Below are positions 1 through 6,390 of a stretch of 8,665 bases of DNA, piece by piece. Origin of the DNA: an uncultured Rickettsiales bacterium (lineage in GTDB: Bacteria > Pseudomonadota > Alphaproteobacteria > Rs-D84); the NCBI GenBank assembly GCA_900549365.1, contig UROD01000028.1:1-8665 (forward strand), in the 5' to 3' direction. Below the pieces are notes generated by a model. That model was given only the letters and a program-made list of their open reading frames with translations. It was not told where the DNA came from and made no database searches. Numbering within the stretch: the first letter of the stretch is position 1; each line of letters begins with the position of its first letter. Both the position numbers and the translations under genes were made by a program.

Positions 1-413
1 CTGGTGTCTGGGTCATATGTTGAACCATTTACCATAATTGATGTTGCCCACGATGGCGCAGTGGTCGAAAAATATTCGCATTCCGATTGCGTCAGTTCAA
101 CCAGATTGATTGAAAAAGACGTTCCATCTGCCGATGATGTGACAGACCACGCCGCCCCACCAATCGGTGCGGCATTGCTTTTTAACGCACCTTCTTTTAT
201 CAAATAGTCAACCGATACGCCGGTATAATCACCGCGCATTTGTAATAATAATTTTGTGTTCTGGGCAATTTGTTGTAATTCGGTGCTGGCAATGTGGCGA
301 CGTGTATTGTTGCGTACAACACCGTACAAACCCATTGTCCCCGCGGTCATGATACCAGCAATGGCCAGTACCCCGATAACCTCTATCAATGAACGTCCAG
401 ATTCTGTTTTCAT
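1..413 (-). CDS. PilS/bundlin-like type IV major-type pilin, 3' end cut by window
   Basis: The first 137 codons of a gene that runs off the left edge. The leader is only six residues and ends in Gly6. The next residues, RSLIE, place Glu11 exactly at +5 of the mature protein, followed by a hydrophobic helix to about residue 34: a clear class III prepilin signal cut by a PilD-type peptidase. The helix continues polar (about 35-60), as in type IV pilin stalks, then a globular domain begins. The segment NLVELTQSEC with Cys112 resembles the region before the first disulphide cysteine of type IVb pilins such as PilS of thin pili and bundlin; the partner cysteine would lie outside the window. The start is ATG with a GGGGGG Shine-Dalgarno run (419-424) five bases upstream. 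It begins 23 bases after dnaX with no terminator between, so it is probably co-transcribed. The prepilin call is firm; the PilS family assignment is inferred from layout and this motif. Confidence 0.75.
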   Translation of the reverse strand, partial: MKTESGRSLIEVIGVLAIAGIMTAGTMGLYGVVRNNTRRHIASTELQQIAQNTKLLLQMRGDYTGVSVDYLIKEGALKSNAAPIGGAAWSVTSSADGTSFSINLVELTQSECEYFSTTAPSWATSIMVNGSTYDPDT

Positions 414-436
414 GTGTTCCCCCCGAATTACGTGAT

Positions 437-1984
437 TTATTTTGAACCAACGATTTGCGCGCCTTCGAACAAGTCCATTGCGCTGGCCACCAATGGGTCG
501 GATTCCAACGCCACTTGATTTTGTTCAGCGGCCGTTTGAACATGATGTGATTCTGTTTCACGCGAAAGTGTCCACGCGTGTCCCGTTTTATCTTGCAACC
601 ACATGGCCAGTTTTGATGCAAATGTTTCGTCGTTGCCACGGTCAAAGTACTTGATTGTTCCGTCGGTAAAATCAACAACCTCTATGTTATTATCAAAATA
701 CGCGTGCAACATAATTTCTTTGTTCTTTTTCAATTCGTCGCGCAACATGTCCGCCGATGTAATTTTCAGAAACTTTGGTGCGTCCGCCGTGGGTGCAGGC
801 GTGGCGACTGGTGCGACCGCAGGCGCATTTGCACGTTCCATCTGTTGACGCTTCAAAATTTCGTTCACAGATGGCATATCGGCAATATGCATCAACCGCA
901 CAATCAACATATCAAAACATTGTTTTTGATTATCAGACGCCTGTAATTCAGACACGGCTGCAACCATAACCTGCCATATACGGGACAGCGTATTTAACGA
1001 AATACGTTCGTTGATTTTCTGAATCTGTTCGCGCTGATCCATTGTGTACGGCGATGTAGAAACGTCGCCCGCGTGCAGGGCAGGGTGCATACGTGTTGCC
1101 CAATGTGTCCATTCCATCATATCGGTCAACAGCATAGACAGGTCTGCACCATTGGTGTAAATCTGGTCAACTTTTTCCAATGCGGCGGCGGTATCGCCCG
1201 ACAACACCGTATTCATCAGGTCGACAACAACCCCGCTGTCCGCGCGTTTCAGCATGGCCAACACGGCCGCTTCGTCAACATGCCCGCCGGTTTGTGCAAT
1301 CGCCTGATCCAGCAACGATAATCCATCGCGCACAGAACCATCAGCGGCACGCGCCAATAATTCGTTTGCCGCATCAGATAATTCAATTTTTTCTTGTGAT
1401 GCAATCCACGCAAAATGTTTTTTTAATGTTTCAACCGGCACGCGCGCCAAATCAAAACGCTGGCATCGTGACAGAATGGTCACAGGCACTTTGCGAATTT
1501 CGGTTGTTGCCAAAATAAAGATAACGTGTGCAGGTGGTTCTTCCAGTGTTTTGAGCAGCGCGTTAAACGCCGATGTCGACAACATATGAACTTCGTCGAT
1601 AATATAAACCTTGTACCGACCATTGGTTGGACGATACTGTGCCGCGTCCAAGATGTCGCGCATATTGTCAACGCCTGTGTGTGATGCTGCGTCGATTTCC
1701 ATAACATCGATATGCTGACCCGCGGCAATCGCGCGACAGTTTTCGCATACCCCGCACGGTGTGGCGGTTGGCCCATCCGATGACAGACAATTTAACGCCT
1801 TGGCCAAAATGCGGGCCGTACTGGTTTTCCCAGTACCACGAATGCCAGTAAAAATATACGCATGTGCAATGCGTCCGGTATTGATTGCGGTGGTCAGTGT
1901 TTTTACCAAAACATCTTGACCAATCAGTGATTGAAAATCTTGGCTGCGGTATTTGCGTGCTAAAACTGTGTAATTGCTGTCCAT
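437..1984 (-). CDS. dnaX: DNA polymerase III subunit gamma/tau
   Basis: Clamp-loader ATPase of the replicative polymerase, which opens the beta clamp and couples polymerase cores. The 515-residue protein shows the full DnaX AAA+ module: Walker A GIRGTGKTS at 47-55, four zinc-binding cysteines (66, 77, 80, 83), Walker B VYIIDE at 126-131, the SRC arginine-finger motif at 172-174, and sensor 2 GSVRDGLSLLDQ at 216-227. The remainder contains a proline/alanine-rich linker (APAVAPVATPAPTADAP) and a C-terminal domain that in tau contacts the alpha subunit. At 515 residues it is shorter than E. coli tau (643). I chose the ATG at 1984, not the upstream in-frame ATG at 2026, because AAGGAAG (1991-1997) lies six bases before it, the product then begins with the usual NYTVLARKYRSQDF, and a promoter overlaps the longer option. 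The usual downstream partners ybaB and recR are absent; a pilin gene follows. Confidence 0.97.
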   Translation of the reverse strand: MDSNYTVLARKYRSQDFQSLIGQDVLVKTLTTAINTGRIAHAYIFTGIRGTGKTSTARILAKALNCLSSDGPTATPCGVCENCRAIAAGQHIDVMEIDAASHTGVDNMRDILDAAQYRPTNGRYKVYIIDEVHMLSTSAFNALLKTLEEPPAHVIFILATTEIRKVPVTILSRCQRFDLARVPVETLKKHFAWIASQEKIELSDAANELLARAADGSVRDGLSLLDQAIAQTGGHVDEAAVLAMLKRADSGVVVDLMNTVLSGDTAAALEKVDQIYTNGADLSMLLTDMMEWTHWATRMHPALHAGDVSTSPYTMDQREQIQKINERISLNTLSRIWQVMVAAVSELQASDNQKQCFDMLIVRLMHIADMPSVNEILKRQQMERANAPAVAPVATPAPTADAPKFLKITSADMLRDELKKNKEIMLHAYFDNNIEVVDFTDGTIKYFDRGNDETFASKLAMWLQDKTGHAWTLSRETESHHVQTAAEQNQVALESDPLVASAMDLFEGAQIVGSK

Positions 1985-1990
1985 ACTAAA

Positions 1991-1997
1991 CTTCCTT
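1991..1997 (-). promoter_or_regulatory. Ribosome binding site deciding the dnaX start
   Basis: Read on the minus strand this is AAGGAAG, six bases before the ATG at 1984. It supports the shorter dnaX start over the in-frame ATG at 2026. Confidence 0.8.
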
Positions 1998-2005
1998 TTG
2001 TTCGC

Positions 2006-2033
2006 AGGATAGCAAAACACAGTCAAATTTCAA
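2006..2033 (-). promoter_or_regulatory. Predicted sigma70-type promoter for dnaX
   Basis: On the minus strand, TTGAAA (2028-2033) and TATCCT (2006-2011) are separated by 16 bases, matching four of six and four of six consensus positions. The predicted start point near 2000 would give a leader of about 15 bases containing the dnaX Shine-Dalgarno sequence. It lies in the 73-base gap between the DUF4167-like gene and dnaX, so dnaX and the pilin can be expressed independently of the upstream gene. Confidence 0.5.
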
Positions 2034-2057
2034 CAAAATTTAGAACACGATTCTGTG

Positions 2058-2357
2058 TCAGTTTAATATGAAATCAGGCAATGGGGCCTCAACCTCGTCC
2101 GATGTGGCTGTGTCATCAGATTCTGTATCAATTTCTGGTACTGAAACCTTGTCCGCGGGTGTGCGCGTGGAATCAATTTTACCCTGTTCGGCGGCAACGA
2201 TACGGCCATAATGTTCTGCGGCCTGTAACAGGCGTTCGCGTTCAATTTCATCGGCAGTTTGACGTGCCTGATCAATATATTGTTTTCTTTTTTGACGCCA
2301 TTTGTGACAACGCTGAATCATCAGCCCGACAGACGATTGGTTTTTTTTATTTTGCAT
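2058..2357 (-). CDS. DUF4167-like small basic/acidic protein
   Basis: A 99-residue protein with a Lys/Arg-rich start (residues 1-26), a predicted helical middle, and an acidic, probably disordered tail (about 72-91). The helix ends in LLQAAEHYGRIVAAEQ (43-58), which strongly recalls the 'AENYLQHAEHYxRI' signature of DUF4167, a family largely confined to Alphaproteobacteria and of unknown function (possibly nucleic-acid binding, judging by the basic N-terminus). Typical DUF4167 proteins are longer, so this is a short, divergent member if correct. The ATG at 2357 has no clear Shine-Dalgarno sequence. An internal ATG at 2321 is possible but would remove part of the basic segment. It is followed by dnaX on the same strand after 73 bases that hold a separate dnaX promoter. 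The coding call is fairly secure; the family call rests on one motif recognised by eye. Confidence 0.65.
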   Translation of the reverse strand: MQNKKNQSSVGLMIQRCHKWRQKRKQYIDQARQTADEIERERLLQAAEHYGRIVAAEQGKIDSTRTPADKVSVPEIDTESDDTATSDEVEAPLPDFILN

Positions 2358-2378
2358 TTTGTTTCGGTTGTTTCAAAA

Positions 2379-2407
2379 GGAAATTATTTCCGGCGATTTC
2401 TGTCGCC
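2379..2407. repeat. Two adjacent small inverted repeats in the divergent intergenic region
   Basis: GGAAA-TTA-TTTCC (2379-2391) is directly followed by GGCGA-TTTCTG-TCGCC (2392-2407). Each has perfect five-base arms. They lie 22 bases upstream of the DUF4167-like start codon and upstream of the pilV-like promoter. They could be operators or RNA hairpins in the leader of the minus-strand gene; no clean minus-strand promoter could be placed with confidence around them. Confidence 0.35.
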
Positions 2408-2420
2408 AACTCTCTAAACG

Positions 2421-2450
2421 AAACTGATGTTAAATCATCTTAAAACTGAT
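2421..2450 (+). repeat. Direct repeat AAACTGAT, 22-base period, at the pilV-like promoter
   Basis: AAACTGAT occurs at 2421-2428 and again at 2443-2450. The start-to-start distance is about two helical turns, and the second copy ends on the first base of the -35 box. The spacer includes TTAA (2430-2433) and TTAA (2440-2443), six bases apart. The placement is typical of an activator or repressor site on one DNA face. Confidence 0.4.
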
Positions 2451-2478
2451 TGCAATATTTTTTTTCAGTTGCTATTCT
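2450..2478 (+). promoter_or_regulatory. Predicted sigma70-type promoter of the pilV-like operon
   Basis: TTGCAA (2450-2455) and TATTCT (2473-2478) are separated by 17 bases. The expected start point near 2485 gives a short leader that carries the strong Shine-Dalgarno sequence of the first gene. It is the only well-spaced promoter seen before the six rightward genes. Confidence 0.6.
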
Positions 2479-2488
2479 GTTCGGTATG

Positions 2489-2498
2489 TAGGAGGGGG
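2489..2498 (+). promoter_or_regulatory. Strong ribosome binding site before a TTG start
   Basis: TAGGAGGGGG ends eight bases before TTG at 2507. The in-frame TAG at 2489 excludes any earlier start, and the next ATG codons would delete the prepilin leader, so this site fixes TTG as the start codon of the first pilV-like gene. Confidence 0.8.
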
Positions 2499-2506
2499 CA
2501 TACCAC

Positions 2507-3865
2507 TTGCCACGGAATCAAAGCGGAAACTTTTTATTACAGGCACTGTTGGCGTTGACGTGTATTGTTGCGTTTATGCCGTTTTTTGCGTCGCGATTGG
2601 CATCGCGTGATATGGCCGCCCAGATGTATTCCACCACACGCCAGATTGATAATGCTGCGGCGGCGGCACGCATATTTATTCGTGAAAACGCATCGGCATT
2701 GCCGTATAACGAAACGGTGGTATCGGGTACACAATTCACGGATTTGCTGGAACCATATGGGTTGCCGTTGGGGTTCAGACCACAAACCGCATTGGGGCAA
2801 AATATCGCACTGGTTATTGACAAGGATTCAAATCAGGTGTCGGCATATCTGAAAATGACAGGCGGTGATTTGTCGGGGATTCAGATGGCGGAATTGGTAC
2901 GTCGCATTGGATTCTATGCCGCGGCAGACAATGGGGCATTGGTGGTGGCGATTGCATTGGACGACGCGTATTCGGACGTTGTGCGTCGTAATGATACGGA
3001 TTTGGATGCGGGCGGATTCTTGGCCGATTTGGAAATGAACGGCAATTCGTTGAACAACGTGGGCAGTATTGTCGCCAATCGCGCGGGTTTTGATACTGGC
3101 GAAATTACAACGTTGTCACTGACGGGAACGGAAAATGGGCGCAAGTCCAAAAATTCTATTAAAAACGCCACTGCGGACAGGGCGGTATTTCAAAGTCCGG
3201 ACGGTGAATCCGCATTGTCGTTGACGCGTGGTGCGTTATCGGTTGATTCTGTTGATGCGCGTACGGTTGCGGCATTTGGCGATGCGGGAACATTTAATGC
3301 AAATACTGCATCGGTATATGATTTTGCAATGACGGCGGGCCGCACCAGTTTTACTGGGCCTGCAAATTGGTATGTGCGTGGCAACGTGGTCAGCGACAAA
3401 ATAAATTTCAATGTTGAACGATTGGAAATAAATTCATTCCTGAATGCTGCCCGCGGCCAAGATGTGTATATTGACGAAGATTCGTTAAGTTATTCGGCAT
3501 ACAGTGGCATCAGTGTCGCATCAATCGCCACATCAAATATCACAATGCGTGACCAAACATCCGACGCATTGTCTGATGGTGAATCGGGGGCGGTAATATT
3601 GGATATTCGTCCCGCTGGCACGTCTGTATTGCCAGATGTTTTTGTCGGCACACTGAGCAATGACATGATTGCACCGCTGAAATCGCCATCTGAATCAAAT
3701 AACGCAACGGTTACGTGCAAGGCACTGATTGCGGACTTGGGTGGTACTTATAACGCGAAATCATTATCGCAACATATAATTTGCCAGTATTATTTTTGGC
3801 AACGCTTGGAACAGCGTATTGATATCAAACAATGTATGTTAAACGGGGGCAGCAACTGTGATTAA
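2507..3865 (+). CDS. PilV-like minor pilin/tip adhesin 1 (Gln at +5, Cys-rich tail)
   Basis: A 452-residue protein starting at TTG. A seven-residue leader ends in Gly7; the mature sequence begins NFLLQALLALT, a hydrophobic prepilin helix to about residue 30, but position +5 is Gln12 instead of Glu. Then comes a pilin-like stalk (about 35-62) and a globular region. Around 160-186 lies VVRRNDTD...DLEMNGNSLNNVGSI with Met177, closely resembling the hinge of PilV, the thin-pilus tip adhesin of IncI1 plasmids, where a similar 'IDMGSNNLNNVG' stretch precedes the fibre tail. Residues about 187-400 are rich in short Ala/Ser/Thr/Val-Gly strands, as in beta-solenoid fibres. The last 50 residues differ and carry four cysteines (404, 426, 443, 451), suggesting a disulphide-bonded terminal knob. 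It overlaps the next gene by eight bases. The PilV relation is inferred from order of parts and the hinge motif. Confidence 0.7.
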   Translation: MPRNQSGNFLLQALLALTCIVAFMPFFASRLASRDMAAQMYSTTRQIDNAAAAARIFIRENASALPYNETVVSGTQFTDLLEPYGLPLGFRPQTALGQNIALVIDKDSNQVSAYLKMTGGDLSGIQMAELVRRIGFYAAADNGALVVAIALDDAYSDVVRRNDTDLDAGGFLADLEMNGNSLNNVGSIVANRAGFDTGEITTLSLTGTENGRKSKNSIKNATADRAVFQSPDGESALSLTRGALSVDSVDARTVAAFGDAGTFNANTASVYDFAMTAGRTSFTGPANWYVRGNVVSDKINFNVERLEINSFLNAARGQDVYIDEDSLSYSAYSGISVASIATSNITMRDQTSDALSDGESGAVILDIRPAGTSVLPDVFVGTLSNDMIAPLKSPSESNNATVTCKALIADLGGTYNAKSLSQHIICQYYFWQRLEQRIDIKQCMLNGGSNCD

Positions 3866-5060
3866 AACGCGTATATTTTCATCACGCCCAACCCGCGGTA
3901 CCAGTTTGACAGAGGTTATTTTGTCCATGGCAATTGTTGCGATTGCCGCGCCCGTGCTGTATTCGCAAATTACAATCACAACGTCAAACCTGCGTGATAT
4001 GGCGATTGCCCGCCAGATTATGGAATTACGCGATATTACGTTAAATTATGTTCGTGCGAACCAAAATCATTGGCCTGATACTGCCCAGATTAAATTATCA
4101 GACGACGAATTGGCGCAAATATCACCGTCAATTGCATCTGGATTTATTGACAAGTATTCTGTTCGTGGTGCAACAATTACCGATGTGTATTTGGTGTTTG
4201 ATGTTGCAGACAATAAACTGGACGCAAATCGTATCGCGCGTCATGTTGGCGCAGATGCCGCGGTTGTGTCGCCTGATGGGGTGGCATATGGGGCAAATTG
4301 GGCGGTGTCTGCGCCGGACTTTCATGCGGGATTATTGGTGTATCGTGTGTCGCGTGATGTTGCAGGACTGGACACAACAAAATACCTGCATCGTACGGCA
4401 TCAGACGAAGAAAACCTGAATACCATGTTGCGTGATTTGAATATGGACGGCAACAATATATATAATGTTGACGCGTTATCTGGCGTGTCTGCACGGGTTA
4501 AAAATATGTCGGCGGTATTTGCGGGTATTGATGATATGACGGCAAACACTGCGTATTTTCGCCGTGGCGCAAATGTTGATGGTGCGGGCGTCAAAATCAA
4601 TTCTATGCGCGTGACAGGCGATATTTCTGGGTTCAGAACAATTAACGCGGACAATATGAATGGTGCGGCGTACACAACCAATGGGCGCATTGTGACCGAC
4701 CGCGCAAAAATTACCAAGTCCGTAAATGTTGCGCGTGATTTGGTTTTGAAATCAGACACCACACGAACAATCAGTGGCTTTACGGGTATCAGTGCAAATT
4801 CCGTCAAAACCCCATATGTTTCCGCCGAAGAAATTGTGTTTTATGAAAGTTTTGGCCTGACAGTTTCTGGTGAATTGTTGATGTCAACAAACGCGCCATT
4901 AAAATTGGGTAATTGGACATTCCCAAATACCAAAGCTCCAACGTTTTCTAAATTGACATTGACGCGTGCAGCATTGCCCGCCGCACCAAAGGCATCGGAA
5001 TTTGGCGCGATAATGCAAAGTGGTTGGAAATCTGCAACACCAAAAGAGGTTTCGCAATAA
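3858..5060 (+). CDS. PilV-like minor pilin/tip adhesin 2
   Basis: A 400-residue protein with a GTG start that overlaps the previous stop by eight bases; GGGGG (3845-3849) lies eight bases upstream. The leader is 14 residues, ending in Gly14. The mature start TSLTEVILSMAIVAIAAP puts Glu19 at +5, so it is a canonical class III prepilin. A stalk-like helix (about 40-62) is followed by a globular region, then KYLHRTASDEENLNTML and the hinge LNMDGNNIYNVDAL with Met196, aligned in position and sequence with the hinges of its two neighbours and of plasmid PilV. The remaining 190 residues show beta-strand repeats with polar turns (SGFTGISANSV, GLTVSGELLM) and end KSATPKEVSQ. No cysteine is present in the protein. 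It is probably a minor pilin carrying a fibre-like binding tail; ligand unknown. Translation is likely coupled to both neighbours. Confidence 0.7.
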   Translation: MIKTRIFSSRPTRGTSLTEVILSMAIVAIAAPVLYSQITITTSNLRDMAIARQIMELRDITLNYVRANQNHWPDTAQIKLSDDELAQISPSIASGFIDKYSVRGATITDVYLVFDVADNKLDANRIARHVGADAAVVSPDGVAYGANWAVSAPDFHAGLLVYRVSRDVAGLDTTKYLHRTASDEENLNTMLRDLNMDGNNIYNVDALSGVSARVKNMSAVFAGIDDMTANTAYFRRGANVDGAGVKINSMRVTGDISGFRTINADNMNGAAYTTNGRIVTDRAKITKSVNVARDLVLKSDTTRTISGFTGISANSVKTPYVSAEEIVFYESFGLTVSGELLMSTNAPLKLGNWTFPNTKAPTFSKLTLTRAALPAAPKASEFGAIMQSGWKSATPKEVSQ

Positions 5061-6370
5061 TGAACAGGTCATTACGTATTTTTTCTGCACAAAATACGTC
5101 GCGTGGCGGTATGATGGTTGAATTGCTGTTGTCGGTTGCGCTGGCGGCATTGATGATTCCATTTTTAATCCAGTATCAAACGCGTGCGGTTCGTCGTGCT
5201 GAAAATATTGTTATCGCCCGCGAAATGGAAAATATTCAGGGCGCATTGGAACGCTATATCGTTGACAACCGTGAAAAATTATTGGAAACAGTTGGGAAAA
5301 ATATCACACGCTTGGAAATGGCGGATTTAACGGACTATGGCCTGAATACAAATTTGATGGAAAATGGTCGTGATTATCAGTTACGCGTGTTGAAATCAAA
5401 TGACGTACGTGGTAAATCCACTTTGCAAGGCGTTGTGGTAATGTCAGATGCAGATATCACGCCACTGCGCACACGTGAAATTGTGGCAACTGGTGCGGGA
5501 CAATTGGGGTTTGTGGACAATGCACACACGTATGGCGCGTTTGGCTCGTCACGCGCTGATAATATTGATATGGGAATTGTTGCAAAAAATGGAATTGTCG
5601 CAACGACATCCGTGAATTTAGACAACGCATTGTATTTGTGGCGCGTGCCATCGGACGATGTGCGTGACGCAACAATGCAGGCGGGTCTGAATCTGGGCGG
5701 GCATAATATTACAGATATGGCATTTCTGGGCGCGTCATCGGTTGCACTGTCTGGCAATTTAACATTGGGACGCGCGGCGGTTTCCAGTTTAATATACCAA
5801 ACGCGTCCGACATTGGACGGCACGTTCGGTATAAAAAATGCGACGGTATCTGGCACTATGTCGGCGGATTCACGCACACTGAATGTTGCGGGCACATTAA
5901 AATTGGCGGACGTGGGCAAATTTTCCAGTTTTAATGTCGGCGACCTGTGGGTGTCTAATTTGACGTTGGGTGGTCTGTCCATCAGTGACAGTACAAAAAT
6001 TGCATTGTTGCGTGTTACAGATTCTGTGGATATGACGTCGGGCCGTATTACCGCGGTGTATGTGACGGTCGGATTTACTGGTTCGGTTACGCCAAAATTG
6101 GTCGTCAGCAAAATGATAGAAGATTCTGTGAACCCCGCATACTATTGGAATGTAAAAAGTGGTGTGGCCAATATGTCAGATATGACATTGTTGGATTTGA
6201 ATCGTATGGCATCAGCCGCGGCGCGTGATACTCGTGGCGACACGGTATCGTATCAATTATTTGCAACAGTTGCCACAAACCAGAACGCAACGGTCGCAGA
6301 TTTTATGAACGCATTGTCTGAAATCCAGACGCGCGTTCGTGCGAAATATCGCCTGTTGAATTTGGAATAA
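5060..6370 (+). CDS. PilV-like minor pilin/tip adhesin 3
   Basis: A 436-residue protein. I use the ATG at 5060, which shares its A with the previous TAA stop; an in-frame ATG at 5024 would add 12 residues inside the upstream gene, and GAGG (5046-5049) is well placed for 5060. The leader of 16 residues ends in Gly16, and GMMVELLLSVALAALMIPF puts Glu21 at +5. A charged stalk helix follows (about 38-72), then a globular region, then LYLWRVPSDDVRDATMQ and the hinge LNLGGHNITDMAFL with Leu212 at the position of the hinge Met in the paralogues. After it come repeated short strands (LNVAGTLKLADV, LWVSNLTLGGLSIS), typical of beta-solenoid or tail-fibre proteins. The C-terminus is different: a helical stretch (about 385-436) rich in Ala and Arg. 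No cysteines were seen. It is the most divergent of the three in the hinge. Confidence 0.7.
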   Translation: MNRSLRIFSAQNTSRGGMMVELLLSVALAALMIPFLIQYQTRAVRRAENIVIAREMENIQGALERYIVDNREKLLETVGKNITRLEMADLTDYGLNTNLMENGRDYQLRVLKSNDVRGKSTLQGVVVMSDADITPLRTREIVATGAGQLGFVDNAHTYGAFGSSRADNIDMGIVAKNGIVATTSVNLDNALYLWRVPSDDVRDATMQAGLNLGGHNITDMAFLGASSVALSGNLTLGRAAVSSLIYQTRPTLDGTFGIKNATVSGTMSADSRTLNVAGTLKLADVGKFSSFNVGDLWVSNLTLGGLSISDSTKIALLRVTDSVDMTSGRITAVYVTVGFTGSVTPKLVVSKMIEDSVNPAYYWNVKSGVANMSDMTLLDLNRMASAAARDTRGDTVSYQLFATVATNQNATVADFMNALSEIQTRVRAKYRLLNLE

Positions 6371-6383
6371 TATGTGGTATAAG
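6356..6383 (+). promoter_or_regulatory. Possible internal promoter giving a near-leaderless transcript
   Basis: TTGAAT (6356-6361) and TATAAG (6378-6383) are 16 bases apart, and TG at 6375-6376 makes an extended -10. The expected transcription start (about 6390) falls immediately before the ATG at 6391, which lacks a good Shine-Dalgarno sequence. It could uncouple the three downstream genes from the pilV-like genes. Confidence 0.4.
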
Positions 6384-6390
6384 TGGAATC

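Noticed and set aside
229..678. Open frame of 149 codons on the minus strand across the dnaX end and pilin start.
   Set aside because: It is a shadow of dnaX and the pilin: its composition is rich in His, Trp, Cys and Arg, and both true genes have clear motifs and ribosome sites.
1418..1424. A AAA AAA slippery heptamer in dnaX in the correct phase (Leu187-Lys189, minus strand).
   Set aside because: Slippage here would cut the protein inside the AAA+ module, far before the known gamma end, so a functional recoding role is unlikely; it is probably just AAA lysine codons.
1985..2026. Longer dnaX start at the in-frame ATG at 2026.
   Set aside because: The extra 14 residues do not look like DnaX, the predicted -10 box overlaps them, and the good Shine-Dalgarno sequence lies before 1984.
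2018..2057. Inverted repeat ACACAG...CTGTGT between the DUF4167-like gene and dnaX as a terminator.
   Set aside because: The loop is about 28 bases and no T run follows on either strand beyond four T; it overlaps the dnaX promoter and is likely chance.
2430..2443. CtrA binding site (TTAA-N7-TTAA).
   Set aside because: The two TTAA are six, not seven, bases apart and the site lies upstream of the -35 box instead of overlapping it; kept only as part of the direct-repeat observation.
5377..6111. Open frame of 244 codons antisense to the third pilV-like gene.
   Set aside because: Antisense frames of this size arise from the codon bias here; it has no family features or ribosome site, and the sense protein has a prepilin signal and hinge.
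2507..6370. A DNA shufflon or phase-variable inversion system within the pilV-like genes.
   Set aside because: No pair of long inverted repeats, no inverted partial C-terminal reading frames and no recombinase gene were seen; all three genes are intact and in one direction. Sequence outside the window could still hold such elements.
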